Translations under genes and position numbers: made by a program
Notes under the pieces: model-generated
Told to the model about the DNA's origin: nothing
Databases searched by the model: none
The model's input: only the letters and a program-made list of their open reading frames with translations
Origin: Pectobacterium punjabense
Lineage (GTDB): Bacteria > Pseudomonadota > Gammaproteobacteria > Enterobacterales > Enterobacteriaceae
Direction: 5' to 3'
DNA: 64,000 bases
Assembly: GCF_012427845.1 (NCBI RefSeq)
Contig: NZ_CP038498.1
Coordinates: 3,348,001-3,412,000 of the forward strand
In this document: positions 8,522 to 18,427 of the stretch, piece after piece
Layout of the letters: every line of letters starts with the position of its first letter
Numbering within the stretch: position 1 is the stretch's first letter

Positions 8522-9312
8522 GCCAGATCCTCCGCACGTAGGGTATAGAGCCGATCGAGGAAATTAGGGATAAAACTGCCTGTACCTTGTGATGCTGAAG
8601 CTGCCTGCTGCCCCGCTAACGCCATGACATAACACGCTGCCGCCACGTGGGATAAACGGTCACCGTCTAAGGAGCAGAAACCCGCAACCACCGCCGACAG
8701 CACACAGCCTGTACCGACTACACGTGTCATCATGCTATCGCCGCCGATTACCGCAATATCGCGTTCACCGTCCGTGACATAATCCACCGCGCCGGTCACC
8801 GCGACAATCGTCCCAACCTGCCGCGCCAGCTCACGCGCAGCGGGTAGCGCTGCAAGGGAATCATCGGCACTATCCACGCCCCGCCCCTGCGCGGCTACCC
8901 CAGAAAGTGCCATGATTTCAGACGCATTGCCGCGAATCGCCGCCGGTTTCCATGTCAGCAATTCCCGGCAAAATTCGGTACGGAAGGTCAAACCGCCTAC
9001 AGCAACCGGATCGAGCACCCACGGCGTACCCGCCTGATGTGCGCTGCTTACCGCCGCCCGCATCGCCTCAGCGCGCGCGCGTTCCAGCGTTCCGACATTA
9101 ATCAGTAACGCATCGGCCACCGCGCTGAACTGCGCGGCTTCATCGGGATCGACCACCATCGCAGGCGATGCGTTCAGCGCTAGCAGCACGTTAGCAGTAA
9201 AAGATTGCACCACGTCGTTGGTTAAACAGTGCACCAGCGGTGAAGCAGAACGAAATTGGGTCAGTGATGTTGCTGCCTGAGCGGCAGAAAAGTCGGCGGG
9301 TTGTGTATTCAT
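8518..9312 (-). CDS. thiM: Hydroxyethylthiazole kinase ThiM
   Basis: ThiM phosphorylates the thiazole alcohol in thiamine salvage. The 264 residues carry [49 protein letters not shown] and the catalytic [15 protein letters not shown]. The frame opens at 9345, but the ATG at 9312 has a TGGGAG ribosome site 6-8 bases before it and gives a family-length protein. It lies behind a TPP riboswitch and overlaps thiD. Confidence 0.95.
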   Translation of the reverse strand: MNTQPADFSAAQAATSLTQFRSASPLVHCLTNDVVQSFTANVLLALNASPAMVVDPDEAAQFSAVADALLINVGTLERARAEAMRAAVSSAHQAGTPWVLDPVAVGGLTFRTEFCRELLTWKPAAIRGNASEIMALSGVAAQGRGVDSADDSLAALPAARELARQVGTIVAVTGAVDYVTDGERDIAVIGGDSMMTRVVGTGCVLSAVVAGFCSLDGDRLSHVAAACYVMALAGQQAASASQGTGSFIPNFLDRLYTLRAEDLA

Positions 9313-9363
9313 AAGTCTCCCAACCGGCGTGGAAGAAGGCGGCAACCGGTGGGCATACCGTGA

Positions 9364-9438
9364 CTTCCCTACGCTGGCATTATCCAGATCAGGTGGTACG
9401 GGTATTTCTCAGCCTTCACAAAGAAGGGCACCCCGAGT
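9364..9438 (-). promoter_or_regulatory. TPP riboswitch (THI element)
   Basis: Read on the minus strand, the sequence contains ACTCGGGGTGCCC, GGCTGAGAAATACCCG and ACCTGATCTGGATAATGCCA followed by GCGTAGGGAA, the invariant blocks of the thiamine pyrophosphate aptamer in the right order and spacing. It ends about 50 bases before the thiM ATG, and the sequence downstream can pair with the ribosome site. It should lower thiMD expression when thiamine pyrophosphate is plentiful. Confidence 0.97.
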
Positions 9439-9592
9439 CATTTACTACGCCTCGCAGCATAAGTAAGTGATGCCAGCAAAGCAAGCCCGTCCCGCCCGAC
9501 ACAAAATGAAAAACCACAGGCACGTTGTGACATAGAGAAAAACGCCATAACCCTTTAGACTGATTAATCAAACCCGTACTGAGGAGATTGTG

Positions 9593-10612
9593 ATGACGAT
9601 AATCAAGAGTTATGCCGCACCGGAAGCAGGCGCAGCGCTGGAGTTGTATGAGTTTGATGCGGGTGAACTGCATGCGGAAGACGTCGAAGTCGTGGTTGAT
9701 TACTGCGGCGTGTGCCATTCCGACCTGTCGATGATCGATAACGAATGGGGCATGTCGAGCTATCCGCTGGTTGCCGGGCATGAAGTGATTGGCCGTGTGC
9801 ACGCATTGGGTGATGCGGCGAAGAACAAAGGATTAAAGATTGGCCAGCGCGTCGGTATTGGCTGGACAGCACGCAGCTGTGGGCATTGCGATGCCTGTAT
9901 CAGCGGTAGCCAAACCAACTGCCAGCAAGGCAGCGTGCCGACGATTCTGAATAAAGGCGGTTTTGCCGATAAGATCCGAGCAAACTGGCAGTGGGCAATC
10001 CCGCTTCCTGATTCCATTGATATCGAATCTGCGGGTCCGTTACTGTGCGGCGGTATCACCGTCTTCAAACCGCTGTTAATGCACCATGTCACTGCGACCA
10101 GCCGCGTTGGCGTGATCGGTATCGGCGGTCTGGGACATATCGCGATTAAGCTCCTACACGCGATGGGTTGCGAAGTCACAGCGTTCAGCTCTAATCCGTC
10201 CAAAGAGCAGGAAGTCTTGGCGATGGGTGCCGATAAGGTCGTCAACAGCCGCGATCCACAGGCGCTGACCGCGCTGGCAGGCCAGTTCGATCTCATCATC
10301 AACACCGTAAGCGTCGATCTGGAATGGCAACCTTACTTCAACGCGCTCGCCTATAACGGGAAGTTCCATACCGTCGGCGCGGTAATGAAGCCATTTAGCG
10401 TTCCGGCCTTTACGCTTATCGCAGGCGATCGCAGCGTTTCTGGTTCTTCTACCGGTTCGCCACATGAGCTACGTTCTCTGATGAAGCTCGCCGCGCGTGC
10501 CAGCGTGAAGCCACAGACGGAACTGTTCCCAATGTCGAAAATCAACGATGCTATCCAGCACGTGCGTGACGGAAAAGCCCGTTATCGCGTCGTACTGAAA
10601 GCCGATTTTTAA
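9593..10612 (+). CDS. ahr: NADPH-dependent aldehyde reductase Ahr (YjgB)
   Basis: This zinc-dependent medium-chain reductase of the cinnamyl-alcohol-dehydrogenase type reduces a wide range of aldehydes to alcohols. The 339 residues are very close to E. coli Ahr throughout. Catalytic zinc ligands appear in [12 protein letters not shown] and GHEVIGRV, the structural zinc cysteines in [15 protein letters not shown], the nucleotide fold in [15 protein letters not shown] and the NADPH-type loop in [16 protein letters not shown] ribosome site lies 6 bases before ATG 9593; a GTG one codon upstream is also in frame. A terminator follows. Confidence 0.94.
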   Translation: MTIIKSYAAPEAGAALELYEFDAGELHAEDVEVVVDYCGVCHSDLSMIDNEWGMSSYPLVAGHEVIGRVHALGDAAKNKGLKIGQRVGIGWTARSCGHCDACISGSQTNCQQGSVPTILNKGGFADKIRANWQWAIPLPDSIDIESAGPLLCGGITVFKPLLMHHVTATSRVGVIGIGGLGHIAIKLLHAMGCEVTAFSSNPSKEQEVLAMGADKVVNSRDPQALTALAGQFDLIINTVSVDLEWQPYFNALAYNGKFHTVGAVMKPFSVPAFTLIAGDRSVSGSSTGSPHELRSLMKLAARASVKPQTELFPMSKINDAIQHVRDGKARYRVVLKADF

Positions 10613-10619
10613 TCGGTAA

Positions 10620-10650
10620 AGACGCCTGAGCGATCGGGCGTCTGCTTTTT
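10620..10650 (+). terminator. Terminator of ahr
   Basis: AGACGCC and GGGCGTCT can form a 7-bp stem around a GC-balanced loop, followed by GCTTTTT. It starts 8 bp after the ahr stop codon. Confidence 0.8.
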
Positions 10651-10764
10651 ACACATTGGTCAGATTAACGTCATTCTCTGGAACACACCGCCGGCACCAC
10701 GCGACTGAATGTATTCAATAGGTTTCATGATAGGATTGGAAGGTGATGCAAGAGGAGATCCGCA

Positions 10765-11688
10765 ATGCCTTTTAAAGAGTATGACCACGACTTCATTGAT
10801 AGAAATAAGAAGGCTTCCTCGTCAGTAAGGGTCGCCCTTTTATTGTCTGCGTTAATCATTATATTTAATCTCCTGTTCTTCAAGCACCGCGATTTTCAGG
10901 AGCAGTTGCACAATAATCCGGGGTCTTATACCGATTCGATCGCGTTGGTTTTTCTTTTTTTTATCTTATCGTGTACCAGTAAAATCTCACTGAACCATAC
11001 TTCAGCCTTATCCATCCGGCTCGGGCTACATGTCTGGATATGCTCAGCCACGTTTGACTTCATGGATGAGTTTATCTATCAACCCAAACTAGTTGGGTAC
11101 TATGTTGAGGATATGCTGAGAATTATTGGTATGTTTGGCGTCGGATTCGGTGTCTATACCCTGATACAGCAAATCAACAATAAGTATGTCGAAGCCAGAA
11201 TACAGTCATTCAGCGATGAACTCACGCAGCTCCCTAATCGCCGGTTTTTTATTAACGAATTAAAAAAACTCGAAGCGAAAACACCCTATTTATTTATCAT
11301 CGACATCGATAATTTCAAAGTCATCAATGACAAATATGGGCATACGAAAGGCGATGAAATATTAAGTAAATTCGGCCATATTCTTTCTCGTTTCGATAAC
11401 AGTGAAGTCGTCGCAACTCGAATTGGTGGCGAAGAATTCGCGATTATTCTTTATGCAGGAACACAGGATCGGGCAGAGAAGCTGGCGAGAGAAGTATTAA
11501 AAAATGCCAACAAAATCATTATTAAAAATATGCATTACCTTTCTGTCAGCATTGGGGCAGGTAAAAAACAGCCGCAGGAGCCCACAGAACACTTTATGAA
11601 ACGCGTAGATGTTGCACTTTATCAAGCCAAAAATACCGGCAAAGGCAAAGTGGAATGGGCTCTGGAACCGCAAGAAAAAAAACCGTAA
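10765..11688 (+). CDS. Membrane-bound diguanylate cyclase (GGDEF)
   Basis: This 307-residue protein makes cyclic di-GMP. Hydrophobic helices lie at about residues 22-40, 58-72 and 118-136, and a GGDEF domain runs from about 150 (DELTQLPNRR) to 298. The active-site motif is GGEEF at 221-225, with the metal-binding Asp in IDIDNFKVINDKYGH, so it looks catalytically competent. The RxxD inhibitory site expected five residues before GGEEF is missing, so product inhibition through the I-site is unlikely. It stands alone. A run of A bases (CAAGAAAAAAAACCGTAA) ends the gene. The input signal cannot be told. Confidence 0.88.
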   Translation: MPFKEYDHDFIDRNKKASSSVRVALLLSALIIIFNLLFFKHRDFQEQLHNNPGSYTDSIALVFLFFILSCTSKISLNHTSALSIRLGLHVWICSATFDFMDEFIYQPKLVGYYVEDMLRIIGMFGVGFGVYTLIQQINNKYVEARIQSFSDELTQLPNRRFFINELKKLEAKTPYLFIIDIDNFKVINDKYGHTKGDEILSKFGHILSRFDNSEVVATRIGGEEFAIILYAGTQDRAEKLAREVLKNANKIIIKNMHYLSVSIGAGKKQPQEPTEHFMKRVDVALYQAKNTGKGKVEWALEPQEKKP

Positions 11689-11921
11689 TCCAACGCAGCC
11701 TCATCCGATCACACGGCCGCACGGACGCGCCTCTCTCTAACTCATCATAAAAACTACTGTAAACAACATTCCCGCCATAGAAAACCATCGACTAAATAAC
11801 TCATCATTTTGTAACAAAATTAAACGCTTCCTGATTAGTTAACTCGCCGACCTGCGTATACTCTTTTATAGGTAGAACCAAATACATTACCTCCACAACA
11901 CATTCAGTAAAAGGAAGACTA

Positions 11922-12932
11922 ATGAAAGCAGCTATCGTTACGAAGGATCATTCCGTTGAGATTCAGGACAAAAAACTACGTCCCCTCCAACACGGAGAGG
12001 CTCTGCTAAAAATGGAATGCTGTGGCGTGTGCCACACCGATTTGCACGTCAAAGACGGTGATTTTGGCGATGTGACTGGCATCACGCTCGGTCATGAAGG
12101 TATCGGTATTGTTAAAGAAGTCGGTCCAGGCGTGACATCACTGAAGCCCGGCGATCGCGCTAGCGTAGCCTGGTTCTATCAAGGCTGTGGCCACTGCGAA
12201 TATTGTAATAGCGGTAACGAAACGCTCTGTCGCACGGTGAAAAATGCAGGTTATTCCGTTGATGGCGGCATGGCGGAAGAATGCATCGTCGTTGCTGATT
12301 ACGCAGTCAAAGTGCCGGATGGTCTGGATTCTGCCGCAGCCAGCAGCATTACCTGCGCTGGCGTGACAACATATAAAGCGGTGAAAATCTCGCAAATTAA
12401 ACCAGGACAGTGGATTGCCATTTATGGTCTGGGCGGGTTGGGCAATTTGGCGCTGCAATACGCCAAAAATGTCTTTAATGCCAAAGTCATCGCGATTGAT
12501 GTGAACGACGCACAGTTGGCCTTTGCCAAAGAGGTCGGTGCAGACCTGGTCATCAATCCAGCCAAAGAAGATGCCGCCAAGATCATTCAGGAAAAAGTGG
12601 GCGGCGCACATGCGACCGTAGTCACCGCTGTTGCACGCGCAGCGTTTAACTCTGCCGTGGATTCTGTTCGTGCGGGCGGACGCATTGTTGCCGTCGGCCT
12701 ACCGCCGGAGTCCATGGATCTGAATATTCCGCGTCTGGTGTTGGATGGCATTCAAGTGTTGGGTTCGCTGGTCGGCACGCGTGAAGATCTGAAGGAAGCG
12801 TTCCAATTTGCGGCCGAAGGAAAAGTAAAACCGAAAGTCACCCGCCGTCCGCTAAACGATATCAACGCTATTTTCGCTGAAATGAAAGGCGGGAAAATCA
12901 CCGGCCGTATGGTGATCGATCTGTCAATGTAA
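11922..12932 (+). CDS. adhP: Propanol-preferring alcohol dehydrogenase AdhP
   Basis: This zinc- and NAD-dependent alcohol dehydrogenase interconverts ethanol or propanol and their aldehydes. The 336 residues have [19 protein letters not shown] and GHEGIGIV (catalytic zinc), [15 protein letters not shown] (structural zinc), [14 protein letters not shown] (dinucleotide fold) and IDVNDAQL, whose Asp fits NAD preference. It matches E. coli AdhP in length and motifs. An AAAAGGAAG ribosome site precedes the ATG and a very strong palindromic terminator follows. Confidence 0.95.
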   Translation: MKAAIVTKDHSVEIQDKKLRPLQHGEALLKMECCGVCHTDLHVKDGDFGDVTGITLGHEGIGIVKEVGPGVTSLKPGDRASVAWFYQGCGHCEYCNSGNETLCRTVKNAGYSVDGGMAEECIVVADYAVKVPDGLDSAAASSITCAGVTTYKAVKISQIKPGQWIAIYGLGGLGNLALQYAKNVFNAKVIAIDVNDAQLAFAKEVGADLVINPAKEDAAKIIQEKVGGAHATVVTAVARAAFNSAVDSVRAGGRIVAVGLPPESMDLNIPRLVLDGIQVLGSLVGTREDLKEAFQFAAEGKVKPKVTRRPLNDINAIFAEMKGGKITGRMVIDLSM

Positions 12933-12952
12933 GCGATAGTTAGCAAACAGGT

Positions 12953-12982
12953 ATAAACGGGATAGCGCTATCCCGTTTATTT
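12953..12982 (+). terminator. Terminator after adhP, probably bidirectional
   Basis: AAACGGGATAGC and GCTATCCCGTTT form a perfect 24-bp palindrome at 12955-12978 followed by ATTTATTC on the plus side and preceded by ATACCTG on the other. It lies between convergent genes (adhP and the 12992 gene, ten bases away) and could serve both. Confidence 0.85.
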
Positions 12983-12991
12983 ATTCATCTC

Positions 12992-13810
12992 TTAGCTAAG
13001 CGCTTGGGTATTACCGGGGCAAACAAGCTGCTTGCTTTTAATATGGTAAACCTCGACGTCAGGGCGTGTGAAAAAGGCAATTTCCCACGGGTTCTTGGTG
13101 ACGAATTCATGGCGTACTTTTTCATAGAGCGGATTATCACGCGCGATAATAAACGCTTCCCCTTCGATAAGGGTGTAGTTCCACTCGATGGCTCGCTCAA
13201 AGGTATAATGGCTGCGCTCATCCATCGCAAAAAAGCAGTGCGGATTACGTTTGAGCAACTGGGATTTAAAGGTCTCAGGGAACGTAATCAGGAAGATATC
13301 GTTATCCACGGATGAGAGGAACGCTAACACCGTAGTATGCGGCTGTTCGGCAGCCATGGTGATTAAGACACCGACCTTGTTGGAAAAATCCTGCTTTTCC
13401 GTCGGCGGAAAATCGACCATCGGCGTCAGGGGCACTGGTATGGACGGGCGATCGTCTTGTGGAAACTGATAGCCCGGCTCGCGGATGTCCAGCACAGGCG
13501 TGAAACCATGCAGGAGCTGACATTCTCTCGGTTCCAGTACCACCCAATCACCTTCGCTTGCTATCACGCGCCCTTTGTAAGAAGCACGATAGACCTGAAT
13601 ATTGGCATCAAACTCATCGACCCCAGAGCGGTTATCAAGGTGAATGGTTGCCAGATCGCCAACGACAAACTCATGTCCGTGCGGGAAAAAAACGCGCAGG
13701 CTGTTATCCGCATTGGGATAAACGCCGCAAATATGGATGACCATGCCATCCTGCTTATAACCCGCCAGAACACCGAGAGTTTGCTTTCCGAGATAGCTCA
13801 CGAGACTCAT
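12992..13810 (-). CDS. Two-part protein with C-terminal pyridoxamine-phosphate-oxidase-like split barrel
   Basis: The 272-residue cytoplasmic protein is not one I can name. Residues from about 145 (VGVLITMAAEQPHTTVLAFLSSVDNDIFLITFPETFKSQ) read like an FMN-binding split barrel of the pyridoxamine 5'-phosphate oxidase superfamily. The first 110 residues look like a separate small beta-rich domain (GVLAGYKQDGMVIHICGVYP, FVVGDLATIHL, GDWVVLEPREC) and the two are joined by a proline-rich linker (PSIPVPLTPMVDFPP). There is no signal peptide or membrane segment. Neighbours give no functional hint: it is convergent with adhP. The domain call is inference from pattern. Confidence 0.6.
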   Translation of the reverse strand: MSLVSYLGKQTLGVLAGYKQDGMVIHICGVYPNADNSLRVFFPHGHEFVVGDLATIHLDNRSGVDEFDANIQVYRASYKGRVIASEGDWVVLEPRECQLLHGFTPVLDIREPGYQFPQDDRPSIPVPLTPMVDFPPTEKQDFSNKVGVLITMAAEQPHTTVLAFLSSVDNDIFLITFPETFKSQLLKRNPHCFFAMDERSHYTFERAIEWNYTLIEGEAFIIARDNPLYEKVRHEFVTKNPWEIAFFTRPDVEVYHIKSKQLVCPGNTQALS

Positions 13811-14023
13811 ACATCACGCCTTATTCAGATTGGGGTTCAGAGAGGACGCCGACCCAGCTTCACTCGGGCCGCTCCAACTGCGGTCAGGACGCTGAAAAAT
13901 CATTCACGCTAACCGCATCACTTCCTACTTATCAACGGAGAAAGCGCTGAAAACTTTAAGCTGAATACCTGTCTATTTAAAGAAATAAGTATGTGTTAAC
14001 AGTGAACCAGCGTGTTCACCGCG

Positions 14024-14791
14024 TTATTTCAGCACCAGCATAGCGATTCCCACGCCGACCAGCATCAGGCAAAACGCGCCACGTAGATAAGCGACCGGCA
14101 GCTTGTGAGCAACCGCTACCCCCCAGGACACGCTGACAATTCCTCCCAACGCCAGTGGTAAACCGATACTCCAGTCAACATTACCCGCCTGTGAATAGGA
14201 TAGCAGCGCCGCCAGAGCGCCCGGCACAACAAGAATCAGGGCCATCCCCTGCGCCTGTGTTTGTGCAAAGGCAAACAGCGTAACCAGCACTGGCACCACC
14301 ACCAAACCGCCGCCGACGGTAAAAATACCGGACATAAACCCGCTCGCTACACCAAGTAGCGGCAGATACTTGGTCGACAGTACAATCTCCAACGTTTGGC
14401 TGCGCTTTTTGTTATACCACTGCCACATATAGTACGCCGCCAGCACCAGCAGAAAAGTGGCAAAGGCGCGCTGTAGGTTGTGAACATCAATCGATGAGGC
14501 GATATGAGCGGCAAGGTAGGCAGACCCCGTGGCAAATAGACACATAGTCAACGCCAGCCGCGTATCAATGCGGTTACGCTGTCGATAGCGTAGAAAACCA
14601 ATTAGTACGTTAGGTGTTATCATCACCAGCGCGGTTCCCTGTGCCATATGCTGATCCATCCCAAAGAGCACTCCAAGAATCGGAATCGCGATAAGCCCCC
14701 CGCCGATCCCCAGCATTCCTCCGCAAAACCCCAGTCCGATCCCCAAAAGCAAACACAACAAAATATCGCTGAACATCATTAAGCTAAACAT
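14024..14791 (-). CDS. TauE/SafE (TSUP) family membrane transporter
   Basis: The 255-residue protein is hydrophobic throughout with about seven to eight helices. It shows the family repeat signature twice: GIGLGFCGGMLGIGGGLIAIPIL at the N-terminus and GVASGFMSGIFTVGGGLVVVPVL in the middle. Members export sulfite, sulfoacetate or other organic anions; the substrate is unknown here. A LysR-type gene is divergent across a 229 bp gap and probably controls it. Confidence 0.88.
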   Translation of the reverse strand: MFSLMMFSDILLCLLLGIGLGFCGGMLGIGGGLIAIPILGVLFGMDQHMAQGTALVMITPNVLIGFLRYRQRNRIDTRLALTMCLFATGSAYLAAHIASSIDVHNLQRAFATFLLVLAAYYMWQWYNKKRSQTLEIVLSTKYLPLLGVASGFMSGIFTVGGGLVVVPVLVTLFAFAQTQAQGMALILVVPGALAALLSYSQAGNVDWSIGLPLALGGIVSVSWGVAVAHKLPVAYLRGAFCLMLVGVGIAMLVLK

Positions 14792-15020
14792 AACCTAACC
14801 AGATAACCCATAAGGTAAAAATAGAGAGAGAACAACACCATCCTAGGTGCAGAGCCGCATTTTGATAATCACTGAATCGTCAATGACCCTTTCCTGTCAG
14901 GAAAACCGCCAACTGTGTTAACGTACAGCGTGACATAAGACATGTGACGACATGCTGCGCGGAATCAAACTGCCAGCTATTGTGCGGTTTTCCAGCCATG
15001 CTGAGGACTCTCGATAAACC

Positions 15021-15923
15021 ATGATTAATCCGGCGCATTTTGACCTTCAGTCACTTCGTATCTTTTTGCAGGTTGCCCAAACGGGTAGCCTGACCAAAGC
15101 CGCAGAAAAATTTCACATCACGCTTTCGGCCTTGAGTAAACGTATCGCTGAACTGGAGCGCACCGTGGACTGTGCGCTGTTTATCCGTATGCCGCGCGGC
15201 CTGACGCTCACCCCGGCCGGTAAAGAACTGGTTACTCTCGCAGGCAATGTATTAAGCAACGTGGAACGCATGGCGAGTGAGATGAACGATTACGCCGCTG
15301 GCGTTCGCGGCCACGTACACATGTGGGCGAATACTTCGGCGATTATTCAGTTTCTTCCGCAGGATCTGGCGTCATTTCTTCTGACGCGCCCACTCATTCG
15401 TATTAACCTGGAGGAAAAGCTCAGTAAAACGGTGGTAACGGCGCTGGCGATGGGGGACGCTGATATTGGCATCTTCGCCGACAATGTGGGTTCGCAAGGC
15501 GTCGAAAAGATCCCTTATCGCCAGGATAAGCTGGTCGTACTCGTTCCGCCTCTGCACCCGCTTTCCTCATACCCAGAGGTGAGCTTTAACGACACATTGG
15601 GCTACGACTACGTTGGTCTCAATAACGGCAGCTCTTTGCTCAAACAATTGAAAGACGCCTCGGATATACTGGGAAGAGTTCTGCGCCTGCGGGTTCAGGT
15701 CAGCAGCTTTGATGGGATTTGCCGCATGATAGAAGCAGGGCTGGGGATCAGCGTCTTGCCAGAGGGCGCGATTCGCCCTGAAGTGCTCGGCACCGGATTA
15801 CGCGCCATCACGCTCACCGATGAATGGGCATCACGCCAGCTTTGGCTTGGCGTAAAATCCGGCGCCATTCTGCAACCCGAAGTGGCTAACTTACTCGCTC
15901 ATCTGCGGCAATACGGAGCGTAA
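15021..15923 (+). CDS. LysR-type transcriptional regulator
   Basis: The 300-residue protein has an N-terminal winged helix (FDLQSLRIFLQVAQTGSLTKAAEKFHITLSALSKRIAELE) and a periplasmic-binding-protein-like effector domain (from about 90). It is divergent from the TauE-type transporter gene at 14024-14791, the usual layout for a LysR regulator and its target. Effector and operator were not identified. Confidence 0.9.
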   Translation: MINPAHFDLQSLRIFLQVAQTGSLTKAAEKFHITLSALSKRIAELERTVDCALFIRMPRGLTLTPAGKELVTLAGNVLSNVERMASEMNDYAAGVRGHVHMWANTSAIIQFLPQDLASFLLTRPLIRINLEEKLSKTVVTALAMGDADIGIFADNVGSQGVEKIPYRQDKLVVLVPPLHPLSSYPEVSFNDTLGYDYVGLNNGSSLLKQLKDASDILGRVLRLRVQVSSFDGICRMIEAGLGISVLPEGAIRPEVLGTGLRAITLTDEWASRQLWLGVKSGAILQPEVANLLAHLRQYGA

Positions 15924-15938
15924 GGTAAAATGTGGCTC

Positions 15939-16712
15939 TCAGCCTTCTTCGCTACCCGTTTTGTCATAGCCGAGACGGCCAATAAAGGGTAAACGCAGCG
16001 CGGGTGGGTTGATATCCACGCCCATATTTAGTCCCAGAATATTGGCTTCGATCCCCTCTTCAACGCCCATGGTGATACCCATGACACCCAGCAGTGAAAT
16101 CTGCACACCGCTCCCCGACGGTGACCGGCCAACGGGACGCGTGATTGGGCGGTAATCTTTACCAATCGCATTGGCAGGCATATCCAGCTTGAGCGCAGGC
16201 ACCTCACGGCCGATGTGCGCCAGAAACGTATTGCTATTTGGCCCTGGCCACGCATGATAGGTATTCGGCCACGGATAGCTTTTGATGGCGGCTTCAATCT
16301 GCGGGATCATCGCTTCCGCCTTGTTACCTCGATGATCCACCAACAGTTTCGGTTTCGCGCCATACCAATACGCATCGGCTGCCGAACGGTTCAGATGGAT
16401 GACGTTATCACTTCCCCAACTCAAAATTTCGTAACGGCGATATTGGGTTTCCCCTGCTTTCTTGAAAATGATCCACGGATGCACCGCCACCAGCCCGCGC
16501 CAGCCATAAGTCGGCGCAGCATACACCTGTACGACGGCAGTCTGGCGGAATTGCACCGGATTCGGCGCTAACCCGGAAGAATCGCGTTTAGCAGACCACC
16601 AACTTTGCCCACTAAACGTTTCGCCGTTACGCGTTGATTGCGCCCAACTTTGCCAAAAAGACAGTAACAGCACACAAATAAACCCAATCCCCAAGAATTT
16701 GAGGTACGTCAT
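15939..16712 (-). CDS. DUF3750-type protein of unknown function
   Basis: The protein has 257 residues when started at ATG 16712 (MTYLKFLG), which puts an N-terminal hydrophobic helix (FLGIGFICVLLLSFW) at the very start as a signal anchor; the frame is open to 16775. The body has VQVYAAPTYGWRGLVAVHPWIIFKKAG-type sequence, several Trp and Tyr clusters (PWPNTYHAWPGPNSNTF) and a Gly-rich end (GVMGITMGVEEGIEANILGLNMG). I recognise this as the DUF3750 family, for which no function is established. It is convergent with the LysR gene, 15 bp away. Confidence 0.75.
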   Translation of the reverse strand: MTYLKFLGIGFICVLLLSFWQSWAQSTRNGETFSGQSWWSAKRDSSGLAPNPVQFRQTAVVQVYAAPTYGWRGLVAVHPWIIFKKAGETQYRRYEILSWGSDNVIHLNRSAADAYWYGAKPKLLVDHRGNKAEAMIPQIEAAIKSYPWPNTYHAWPGPNSNTFLAHIGREVPALKLDMPANAIGKDYRPITRPVGRSPSGSGVQISLLGVMGITMGVEEGIEANILGLNMGVDINPPALRLPFIGRLGYDKTGSEEG

Positions 16713-17064
16713 AGGCCAAATAGCTCGCAGAAAAGGAGTGGAACAGAATCGATACGCCCGTGGGCGAACACCCACAGTGAAAATCGGTCAAAAAATCACA
16801 ACCGCCAGTTTACTGCCAATTGGCGGTAAGGTTAAAGCATTGGGTGAAATGTTGACCTATTTTTACGTTGTGTGGGTACGACGACAACCGTCTCAACGCG
16901 TTTTCACTCAACGTTCGTTGCGGTGCAAGCTTGATTGAAAATCAACATAAAATAAACGAACCATCAAAAAACACATTCCCATTGAATAATAATAAATAAA
17001 CTAATCAGCATGCATCGTTATATTTATTTTTAGATCTAACACATCCCATAAATAAATCACTGAC

Positions 17065-17192
17065 TATACTCGTCATACTTCAAGCTGCTTGTACGTTGGC
17101 TGTCCTTATTCACCCCAGTCACTTACCTGAGTAAGCTCCTGGGGATTCATGCGGTTGCCGCCTTCACGCAACTCGAATTATTTAGAGTAAAT
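17065..17192. repeat. MITE-like palindromic repeat, copy 2 (inverse orientation)
   Basis: About 128 bp running from TATACTCGTCATACTTCAAG to ACTCGAATTATTTAGAGTAA. It is the reverse complement of the short form at 43991-44118, with the shared core GCTCCTGGGGATTCATGCG and TCACCCCAGTCACTTAC blocks. It lies in the 536 bp gap upstream of the acylase gene. The rest of that gap (16713-17064) is AT-rich with no gene that I can support. Confidence 0.75.
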
Positions 17193-17248
17193 AATCAGCG
17201 GTAATATTAGTGAACTACCCCCTCTGAGAATAAATGTGGAGAAATTAA

Positions 17249-18379
17249 ATGATAAGAAATAATAAGCACCTTAAGTCTACGGTATGCGCACTGTCATTAG
17301 CAGCATTAACGCTAGGCTCAGCGGTTTCACTCGCCTGTACGCGATTCGTTTATAAGGACATACAGAACCCTGATTACCCTATTACCGCCCGCTCAATGGA
17401 CTGGGCCGAGGATACCCATACTAATCTCTGGATTTTCCCTCGAGAATTAAACCGCTCTGGCGCCGCTGGTCAGTATTCTCTGGAGTGGACATCAAAATAC
17501 GGCAGTGTTATTGCCTCTGCTTTTGATGGCGACGAGAAAATGGCTTCCACAACCGATGGTTTGAATGAGAAAGGGCTGGCGGCTAACGTGCTCTGGCTAG
17601 CGGAGTCTGAATACCCTAAAACCAAGCCGACAGCGAAAAAACCGGGATTAAGCGTCGCCGCATGGGCCCAGTACGTGTTGGATAATTTTGCTACCGTCGA
17701 TGAAGCCGTGAAATCGCTACAACAGGAAAAATTTATACTGGTTACCAAAGATGTACCAGGGCAGAACCGGAAGGCAACACTGCACCTTTCGTTATCAGAT
17801 TCCTCTGGCGACAGTGCGATTATTGAATATATCGACGGCAAACAGGTTATTCACCATAATAAGAGCTATCAGGTAATGACCAACTCCCCCACGTTCGATC
17901 AGCAATTAGCGCTTAATGCCTATTGGGATCAGATCGGTGGTAATGTGATGCTACCAGGAACGAACCGCGCTGCCGACCGTTTCGTTCGAGCCTCATTCTA
18001 TGTGGAAAGTTCTACCCCCAATAAACTCATTCCTGGGATAGCAGAGAAAAATAAAATAGAAAAAGACAAAGCGGACTTAGCCACTGCATTCAGTATCATA
18101 CGTAATGTATCGGTTCCTTATGGCTATTCCTTACCGAACATGCCGAATATTGCCTCAACGCGCTGGCGTACCGTTATCGACCATACATCACTGCAATACT
18201 TCTTTGAATCCGCTGTTTCTCCCAATATCTTTTGGGTTGATTTGAAGAAGATCGATTTTTCCCCGCGAGGAAATAACGCGAGCAAGTTAGATTTAGGGCC
18301 AAACCAAAGTATAATTTACTCTGGTCAAGCCTCAGGACATTTTAAACAGGCTACGCCATTTAAATTTGCAGGACTATAA
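17249..18379 (+). CDS. Periplasmic penicillin V acylase / AHL acylase-type Ntn hydrolase
   Basis: This is a choloylglycine-hydrolase family amidase. The 376-residue precursor has a signal peptide of about 29 residues (ALSLAALTLGSAVSLA) that, when removed, exposes Cys30 as the N-terminal nucleophile (CTRFVYKD). Further family residues are RSMDW and the Asn-containing segment MTNSPTFDQQL. The Gram-negative branch of this family includes a characterised Pectobacterium atrosepticum enzyme that cleaves penicillin V and long-chain acyl-homoserine lactones, so a role in quorum-signal breakdown is plausible. It is monocistronic, preceded by a repeat element and followed by a stem-loop. Confidence 0.85.
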   Translation: MIRNNKHLKSTVCALSLAALTLGSAVSLACTRFVYKDIQNPDYPITARSMDWAEDTHTNLWIFPRELNRSGAAGQYSLEWTSKYGSVIASAFDGDEKMASTTDGLNEKGLAANVLWLAESEYPKTKPTAKKPGLSVAAWAQYVLDNFATVDEAVKSLQQEKFILVTKDVPGQNRKATLHLSLSDSSGDSAIIEYIDGKQVIHHNKSYQVMTNSPTFDQQLALNAYWDQIGGNVMLPGTNRAADRFVRASFYVESSTPNKLIPGIAEKNKIEKDKADLATAFSIIRNVSVPYGYSLPNMPNIASTRWRTVIDHTSLQYFFESAVSPNIFWVDLKKIDFSPRGNNASKLDLGPNQSIIYSGQASGHFKQATPFKFAGL

Positions 18380-18427
18380 ATAGGAAAATTATTTCCCGAC
18401 ATTATGTTTATTACACAATAATATTAG

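Noticed and set aside
16699-16938. 79-codon plus-strand frame
   Set aside because: It overlaps the start of the DUF3750 gene on the other strand and has no family features.
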